Origin: Planctomycetota bacterium
GTDB taxonomy: Bacteria > Planctomycetota > Planctomycetia > Gemmatales > Gemmataceae
Direction: 5' to 3'
Assembly (NCBI GenBank): GCA_021413735.1
Contig: JAIOPV010000100.1
Location: forward strand, 1 to 43,898
Length of the DNA: 43,898 bases
Shown here: positions 39,294 through 43,898 of the stretch, piece by piece
Layout: every line of letters starts with the position of its first letter
Position numbering within the stretch: the first letter of the stretch is position 1
Position numbers and translations under genes: made by a program
Notes under the pieces: model-generated
What the model saw: the letters and a program-made list of their open reading frames with translations, nothing else
Told to the model about the DNA's origin: nothing
Database searches by the model: none

Positions 39294-41207
39294 CTAGCGC
39301 AGATAGCCCCGCGATTTCATCAGCTCGATGATGCGGCTTACGCTTTCATCGACGTCGATCGTGTCGGTGTGAAGCACGAGATCGGGCGATTTCGGCTCCT
39401 CGAACGCTGCCGTCACACCCGGCATCTGCGCGATCTTGCCCTCGTCGGCCAGGCGGTATGCGCCGCTCTGGTCGCGTGCCCGTAGCACCTCCATCGGTGC
39501 CGTGCAGTACACCTCCAGCACGCGGTCGCCGATCACCTGCTTTGCCTTCTCACGCACTGCCTCGTGCGGGGCCACGAACGCCGCGATGGTGATGATGCCC
39601 GCGTCATTCATTAACCTTGCCACCTCGGCCGACCGACGCAGGTTCTCCGAGCGGTCGTCTGCGGTGAACCCGAGATCGCGGTTCAGCCCGTGCCGCATGT
39701 TCTGGCCGTACAACACCGTCACCGCCCGGCCTTCGTCCCACAAGCGACGCTCCAGGGCATACGCGATCCGACTCTTGCCGCTGCCCGTCAGCCCGACCAG
39801 CAGCACCGTCACCGGTCGCTGGCCGTACCGCTGTTCACGCTCGTCGGGAGCAACCAAACTCTCGCGAGCCTTTGCGGTGACCACCGCCTCCGCGTGCCGT
39901 GGCGTGCCGGCCTCCAGGATCATCCCCGCTCCGACCGTGGTGTTCGTCAGCCGGTCGATGAGGATGAACGCTCCCGTCGCGGCGTTGGTGCGGTACGGAT
40001 CGCACGCCAGCGCCTGCGTCAGGCTCAGTTGGACAAGTCCAATCTCGTTCAGCCCGAGTCGCGCGATGGTTCGGTGTTCCAGCGTGTTGACTTCGACACC
40101 ATAACGGAACGACGCGACTTCCGCCGTCACTTGCCGCGTGGCGTGTTTCAGCGTGTACGTCTTGCCGGGCACGAACGGCTGCTCGGCCATCCACACCACC
40201 ATCGCCTCGATCTGGCTGCTGACGTGCGGCGGGCTGTCCGGTCGCACCAGCATGTCGCCACGGCTGACGTCCACCTCGTCGGTCAGCGTGACGTTCACCG
40301 CCTGGGGCGCGAACGCTTCTTCCAGTTCGCCGTCATACGTCACGATTGACTTGACCCGACTGCGCTTGCCCGACGGCAGCACCATCACCTCATCGCCCTT
40401 GCGGAGAATGCCGGACGCCACCGTGCCAGCAAAGCCGCGGAAATCGAGGTTGGGTCGAATGACATACTGCACGGGGAACCGCAGGTCGGTCAGGTTGCGG
40501 TCGCTGGCGATGTGAACCGTTTCCAGATGCTCCAGCAACGCGAGACCGTGATACCACGGCATCGAGTCGCTCTTGGCGGCGACGTTATCACCCTTCAACG
40601 CCGACATCGGAATGAAGGTGATGTCTGGCAGGTCGAGCTTCGCGACGAAATCGGTGTAATCTTTCCGGATCTGCTCGAAGACGTCTCGCGAGTAGCTGAC
40701 GAGGTCCATTTTGTTGATGGCAACAACTACGTGCCTGATACCCAGGAGCGACACGATGAATGAGTGTCGACGGGTCTGCGTTTGCACGCCGTGGCGGGCG
40801 TCGATGAGGATGATGGCGAGCTGACACGTCGAGGCACCGGTGGCCATGTTGCGGGTGTACTGCTCGTGGCCGGGCGTGTCGGCGATGATGAACTTGCGGC
40901 GATCGGTTGAGAAGTAGCGATACGCGACGTCGATGGTGATGCCTTGCTCGCGTTCAGCTTTCAGGCCGTCGGTGAGCAGGGCGAGGTCGATCTCGCCGGC
41001 GCCGGTGGTGCCGACCTTCTCGCTGTCGCGTTTCACGGCGGCGAGTTGATCCTCGTAGATCATCTTGGTGTCGTGGAGCAACCGACCGATGAGCGTACTC
41101 TTGCCGTCGTCGACGCTGCCGCAGGTGAGGAAACGCAGCAGTTCCTTCTTCTGGTGGCGAGCGAGGTAAGAGTGGATGTCTTCGTTGGAGAGGTCGACAG
41201 CTTGCAT
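39294..41207 (-). CDS. cysNC: Bifunctional sulfate adenylyltransferase subunit 1 / APS kinase
   Basis: The 637-residue protein fuses the CysN GTPase to APS kinase. GTPase motifs are [22 protein letters not shown] (G1), [12 protein letters not shown] (G3) and NKMDL (G4), followed by two beta-barrel domains ([22 protein letters not shown]). From about residue 460 comes Cys[25 protein letters not shown] (P-loop), [26 protein letters not shown] and [17 protein letters not shown]. With CysD it makes APS from ATP and sulfate with GTP hydrolysis, then PAPS, for assimilation or sulfation. CysD is encoded upstream, across an unusual palindrome. The ribosome-binding site is weak, possibly because of that element. 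Confidence 0.95.
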   Translation of the reverse strand: MQAVDLSNEDIHSYLARHQKKELLRFLTCGSVDDGKSTLIGRLLHDTKMIYEDQLAAVKRDSEKVGTTGAGEIDLALLTDGLKAEREQGITIDVAYRYFSTDRRKFIIADTPGHEQYTRNMATGASTCQLAIILIDARHGVQTQTRRHSFIVSLLGIRHVVVAINKMDLVSYSRDVFEQIRKDYTDFVAKLDLPDITFIPMSALKGDNVAAKSDSMPWYHGLALLEHLETVHIASDRNLTDLRFPVQYVIRPNLDFRGFAGTVASGILRKGDEVMVLPSGKRSRVKSIVTYDGELEEAFAPQAVNVTLTDEVDVSRGDMLVRPDSPPHVSSQIEAMVVWMAEQPFVPGKTYTLKHATRQVTAEVASFRYGVEVNTLEHRTIARLGLNEIGLVQLSLTQALACDPYRTNAATGAFILIDRLTNTTVGAGMILEAGTPRHAEAVVTAKARESLVAPDEREQRYGQRPVTVLLVGLTGSGKSRIAYALERRLWDEGRAVTVLYGQNMRHGLNRDLGFTADDRSENLRRSAEVARLMNDAGIITIAAFVAPHEAVREKAKQVIGDRVLEVYCTAPMEVLRARDQSGAYRLADEGKIAQMPGVTAAFEEPKSPDLVLHTDTIDVDESVSRIIELMKSRGYLR

Positions 41208-41246
41208 CTGGGGAGTTCTCAGTGGTCAGTCGTCAGTTCTCAGTTC

Positions 41247-41478
41247 TTGACCCCGAAGGGGTCGGACAACATAGCCCAGGGTTGCGGCGCTTCGCCGCGC
41301 ACCCTGGGTCCAGAATCGTCAAAGGATTTGCACCCTGAAGGGGTGCGACAGGGCCTGTATATTTGTTCGTTGTCGCACCCCTTCAGGGTGCAAAACACTG
41401 TTTTTGGATATCGCGTTCCCAGGGTGCGCGGCAAAGCCCGCGACCCTGGGCTATGTTGTCCGACCCCTTCGGGGTCAA
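41247..41478. repeat. 232-bp composite palindrome between cysD and cysNC
   Basis: The first and last 36 bases (beginning TTGACCCCGAAGGGGTCGGA) are perfect reverse complements. Each end also holds its own hairpin (GACCCCGAAGGGGTC). Inside, 24-bp arms at 41327-41350 and 41371-41394 are perfect complements (TTTGCACCCTGAAGGGGTGC...), and each flank has a CCCAGGG...CCCTGGG hairpin (41275-41308 and 41418-41450). The middle hairpin appears nested inside the outer element. Confidence 0.95.
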
Positions 41479-41484
41479 AACCAA

Positions 41485-42402
41485 TCAGAAATACCCTTCG
41501 CGCTTCTTCTGCTCCATCGAGCCGGTTTCGTCGTGGTCGATCATTCGGCCCTGCCGCTCGGAGTTCGTCGCCAGTAGCATCTCCTCGATAATCTCCGGCA
41601 ACGTCGTCGCATTGCTCTCGATCGCACCCGTCAGCGGGTAGCAGCCCAGCGTGCGGAACCGCACTCGCTTCATCATCGGTTTCTCGCCAGGGCGGAGACG
41701 CGCCTCCATTCGCTTGTCGTCCACCATGATGAGGGTGCCATCACGTTCCACGACCGGGCGTTCCGCTGCGAAGTAGAGCGGCACGATGGGGATGTTATCG
41801 AGGTGGATGTACTGCCAGACGTCCAGTTCGGTCCAGTTGCTCAGCGGGAAGACACGGATGCTCTCGCCCTTGTTGATCTTGCCGTTGTAAAGGTTCCACA
41901 GTTCCGGCCGCTGGTTCTTCGGATCCCACTGGTGCAGGCGGTCGCGGAAGCTGTAGACACGCTCCTTCGCCCGACTCTTCTCCTCGTCGCGACGTGCACC
42001 GCCGAATGCCGCGTCGTACTGGTAGTGGTTCAGCGCTTGCTTCAGCGCCGCCGTCTTCATGATGTCGGTGTGCTTCTTCGATCCGTGGTCGAACGGATTG
42101 ATGTTCTGAGCCTGCCCTTCCGGGTTGATCCAGACCTTCAGATCGAGGTTCTGCTCGCGACAGAACCGGTCGCGAAACTCGATCATCGCCTGGAATTTCC
42201 AGGTCGTATCGACGTGCAGCAGCGGGAACGGCAGCCGGCCGGGGTAGAACGCCTTCTGCGCCAGCCGCAGCATGACGGCGGAGTCCTTGCCGATTGAGTA
42301 GAGCATCACCGGCCGCTCGAACTCAGCAGCGACCTCGCGGATGATGTGAATGCTCTCGGCCTCAAGCACTTTCAAATGGGTCAGATTGTAACTGCTGCTC
42401 AT
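41485..42402 (-). CDS. cysD: Sulfate adenylyltransferase subunit 2
   Basis: The 305-residue PP-loop ATP pyrophosphatase is of usual length. Motifs are [23 protein letters not shown] (PP-loop), [53 protein letters not shown] with the arginine-rich loop, [28 protein letters not shown] and a C-terminal [27 protein letters not shown]. It transfers AMP to sulfate, driven by the CysN GTPase. It heads the cysD-cysNC operon and is divergent from a TauE/SafE permease gene, with a common region of about 150 bp for their promoters. Confidence 0.96.
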   Translation of the reverse strand: MSSSYNLTHLKVLEAESIHIIREVAAEFERPVMLYSIGKDSAVMLRLAQKAFYPGRLPFPLLHVDTTWKFQAMIEFRDRFCREQNLDLKVWINPEGQAQNINPFDHGSKKHTDIMKTAALKQALNHYQYDAAFGGARRDEEKSRAKERVYSFRDRLHQWDPKNQRPELWNLYNGKINKGESIRVFPLSNWTELDVWQYIHLDNIPIVPLYFAAERPVVERDGTLIMVDDKRMEARLRPGEKPMMKRVRFRTLGCYPLTGAIESNATTLPEIIEEMLLATNSERQGRMIDHDETGSMEQKKREGYF

Positions 42403-42551
42403 CCCCCCTCCAGTCTGTCATCTTTCCCACGCATTCTATCAAGTTCACCACTCTTTCGTGTAGAGTACGCATCACTGGGCAGTGCAGATGGATCGAGCGA
42501 AGTCACGCCGCGAGCCGGCCCGACAAGAATGGCTATGGGTGAAACGAGAGT

Positions 42552-43289
42552 ATGACGATGTTCGCCGACCCATTGCTCATCCCAGTAATCGGCATTGTCT
42601 TCCTCGCCACGTTGATCCAGTCCGCTTTTGGGTTCGGTGTGGCTCTCGTCGCAGTGCCGCTGCTTGCCTTCGTCATCCCTGTTCAAGTCGCAGTTCCACT
42701 CACTACTTTGCTTTCGATCACCATTGCCGGAATGATTCTTTCTCAGGACTGGCGGAAAGTTCACTTTGCCAGTGCATGGTGGCTCGTGCTGCCGACCCTG
42801 CTCGGCATTCCGATTGGCCTCTTCATCCTGACGGAAGTTTCCCCGATTGTGGTCAAAGTAGCGATGGCCGCGATTATCATCGCGTTCTCGTGTTACTGCC
42901 TCTTCAGCCGACGGAAGCCTCAACTGAAGGATGACCGGTTCGCCCGGATCTTCGGATTTGGTGCCGGAGTATTGGGTGGAGCGTATGGGATGAACGGGCC
43001 GCCGTTGGTCGTCTATGGCACGCTTCGGGGTTGGACGCCCGAGCACTTCCGGGCAACTCTGCAAGGTTACTTTCTCCCCGCCAGCGCTGCTGGGCTGCTT
43101 GGTTTTTGGCTTGCTGGGCTGTGGGTGCCCGACGTGAACAGGTATTACCTGATGTCGCTTATCCCGGCGTTGCTGGCAGTCTGGATCGGGCGAGCGATTA
43201 ACCGAAGAATGCACCCCGAGGCATTCATTCGGTACGTCCATCTTGGTCTGATCGGGATCGGCTTTTTGCTTCTCTTCCAGGCGTTGTGA
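42552..43289 (+). CDS. TauE/SafE-family anion permease
   Basis: The 245-residue protein is almost wholly membrane-embedded, with about seven or eight helices: IPVIGIVFLATLIQSAFGFGVALVAVPLLAFV, then VPLTTLLSITIAGMILSQDW and a repeat half with FGFGAGVLGGAYGMNGPPLVVYGTLRGW. The GxGFG and GxxGGxxGMNGPPLV motifs mark the family, which exports sulfite, sulfoacetate or related organic anions. Its divergent placement next to cysD-cysNC suggests a link to sulfur handling, for example removing excess sulfite, which is inference. GAGAG lies a few bases upstream of the ATG; a second ATG follows two codons later. Confidence 0.9.
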   Translation: MTMFADPLLIPVIGIVFLATLIQSAFGFGVALVAVPLLAFVIPVQVAVPLTTLLSITIAGMILSQDWRKVHFASAWWLVLPTLLGIPIGLFILTEVSPIVVKVAMAAIIIAFSCYCLFSRRKPQLKDDRFARIFGFGAGVLGGAYGMNGPPLVVYGTLRGWTPEHFRATLQGYFLPASAAGLLGFWLAGLWVPDVNRYYLMSLIPALLAVWIGRAINRRMHPEAFIRYVHLGLIGIGFLLLFQAL

Positions 43290-43314
43290 AAACTGGAATC
43301 AGCTTTGGACCATA

Positions 43315-43710
43315 TCAAGCCCCAAGCGTTGGAGGCACCCGGAAACTGATCGCGAATCGGTTCCATCCGTTAATGGTCACGACCGCGAGCGTGAGATTGA
43401 CGAGTTCGGCTTCGTCGAAGTGCTTCCGGGCCTCCGCGAAGACTTCATCCGGAACGTGGGTTTGGCTCACCAGCGTCACCGCTTCAGCCCATCCAAGGGC
43501 AGCCCGTTCGCGGTCACTATAAACCGGAGCCTCACGCCAGGCGTCGAGCAAGTACAGACGCTCCAGTTTCTCGCCTTTGGCAGTCGCCTCTCGGAAGTGC
43601 ATGTCGATGCAGAACGCGCACCCATTAATCTGCGAAACCCGCAGTTTGATGAGTTCTTGAAGCGTCGGCTCCAACCCGCTCGCATTGACCGCTGCCTGGA
43701 GACCATACAT
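43315..43710 (-). CDS. AhpD-like carboxymuconolactone decarboxylase-family protein
   Basis: The 131-residue frame has the AhpD/CMD core LQELIKLRVSQINGCAFCIDMHFREA with the redox CxxC-xxx-H motif (CAFCIDMH) and downstream LGWAEAVTLVSQTHVPDEVFAEARKHFDEAELVNLTLAVVTINGWNRFAISFR. These proteins reduce peroxides or act as alkylhydroperoxidase-like oxidoreductases. The ATG used is probably internal: the preceding bases encode a family-like leader (DYTKASPAVLKA), but no start codon is present before an in-frame stop, and an 8-bp tandem duplication (AATCAATT twice at 43743-43758) lies there. The 5' end may thus be damaged or use a non-standard start. No direct partner is adjacent. Confidence 0.8.
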   Translation of the reverse strand: MYGLQAAVNASGLEPTLQELIKLRVSQINGCAFCIDMHFREATAKGEKLERLYLLDAWREAPVYSDRERAALGWAEAVTLVSQTHVPDEVFAEARKHFDEAELVNLTLAVVTINGWNRFAISFRVPPTLGA

Positions 43711-43752
43711 CGCCTTCAGAACTGCCGGGGACGCCTTCGTGTAATCAATTAA

Positions 43753-43898
43753 TCAATTGGGTGCAGTGGGTTTCCAGACAGCTTGTTTGCTCTGATATGT
43801 CTTGGTTTTCAAGGAAATTTGCGAACCGACACGCCTACGGTTGAGCCGATTGGTTTCGTTAACGGTCGAATTGAGCTGGGAAAATACAGGGGCATGCC
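43753..43898. other. Window edge, no feature recognised
   Basis: The last 146 bases are AT-richer than the rest and show no convincing gene. An ATG five bases from the edge could begin something outside the window. Confidence 0.4.

Noticed and set aside
42403..42551. Riboswitch or sulfur-responsive leader upstream of cysD
   Set aside because: No SAM-type or other recognisable conserved core or stem set was seen in the short divergent region.

Overview
The window looks like chromosomal DNA of a planctomycete, most likely a Gemmata relative (Gemmataceae). The DNA is GC-rich. It carries a secreted TAT-type Gfo/Idh/MocA oxidoreductase, a DUF1501 protein, an STN-domain protein, an SGNH-plus-leucine-rich-repeat protein, a tandem pair resembling the Gemmata paralogous family TIGR03066, and a stand-alone phosphopantothenoylcysteine decarboxylase that reads like the eukaryotic enzyme. 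The intergenic spaces are full of long perfect palindromes. No tRNA, rRNA, CRISPR array, transposase or phage gene was recognised. Taxonomy and all functions are read by eye from the sequence; no database search was run.

Layout. 0-6.2 kb: oxidoreductase and esterase (minus), a Lys-tailed hypothetical protein (plus), then a TgpA-type transglutaminase directly followed by an isochorismatase-fold hydrolase (minus). 6.4-10.2 kb: an ECF42-like sigma factor leading two VOC proteins, a double YCII/DGPF protein and a DUF1579-like protein, all on the minus strand. 10.5-13.7 kb: STN-domain protein, a membrane-anchored hypothetical protein, a LigD-phosphoesterase-like protein whose 3' end lies in a palindrome, and smpB. 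13.8-18.4 kb: glycosyltransferase and a double Kdo-kinase-like protein (probable LPS assembly), an HExxH lipoprotein, and coaC carrying an in-frame repeat insertion. 18.6-23.3 kb: two small paralogous secreted proteins and a 1189-residue Clp/Hsp100-like ATPase. 23.5-29.1 kb: DUF1501 protein and a phosphate-uptake locus with divergent pstB and pstS and a fused PstC-PstA permease. 29.3-36.0 kb: a probably frameshifted beta-propeller gene, a large secreted glycosidase-like protein whose start region is invaded by a repeat, and a DUF2252 protein. 36.1-43.7 kb: SMP-30 lactonase, SGNH-LRR protein, cysNC and cysD separated by a 232-bp composite palindrome, a TauE/SafE permease and an AhpD-like protein.

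Two things stand out. First, the Clp-like ATPase has a first AAA+ module that has lost the Walker B acids and a C-terminal extension resembling a class I peptide-chain release factor without its GGQ domain. This suggests an unfoldase working at or near the ribosome and, to my knowledge, has not been characterised. Second, there are several families of palindromic elements. Two of them, 6 kb apart, share a cloverleaf-like architecture with compensating base changes in the stems. Elements of this kind have entered or abut genes (coaC, the glycosidase-like gene, the LigD-PE gene) and lie inside the cysD-cysNC operon while leaving reading frames open. They behave like small non-autonomous mobile elements rather than simple terminators.
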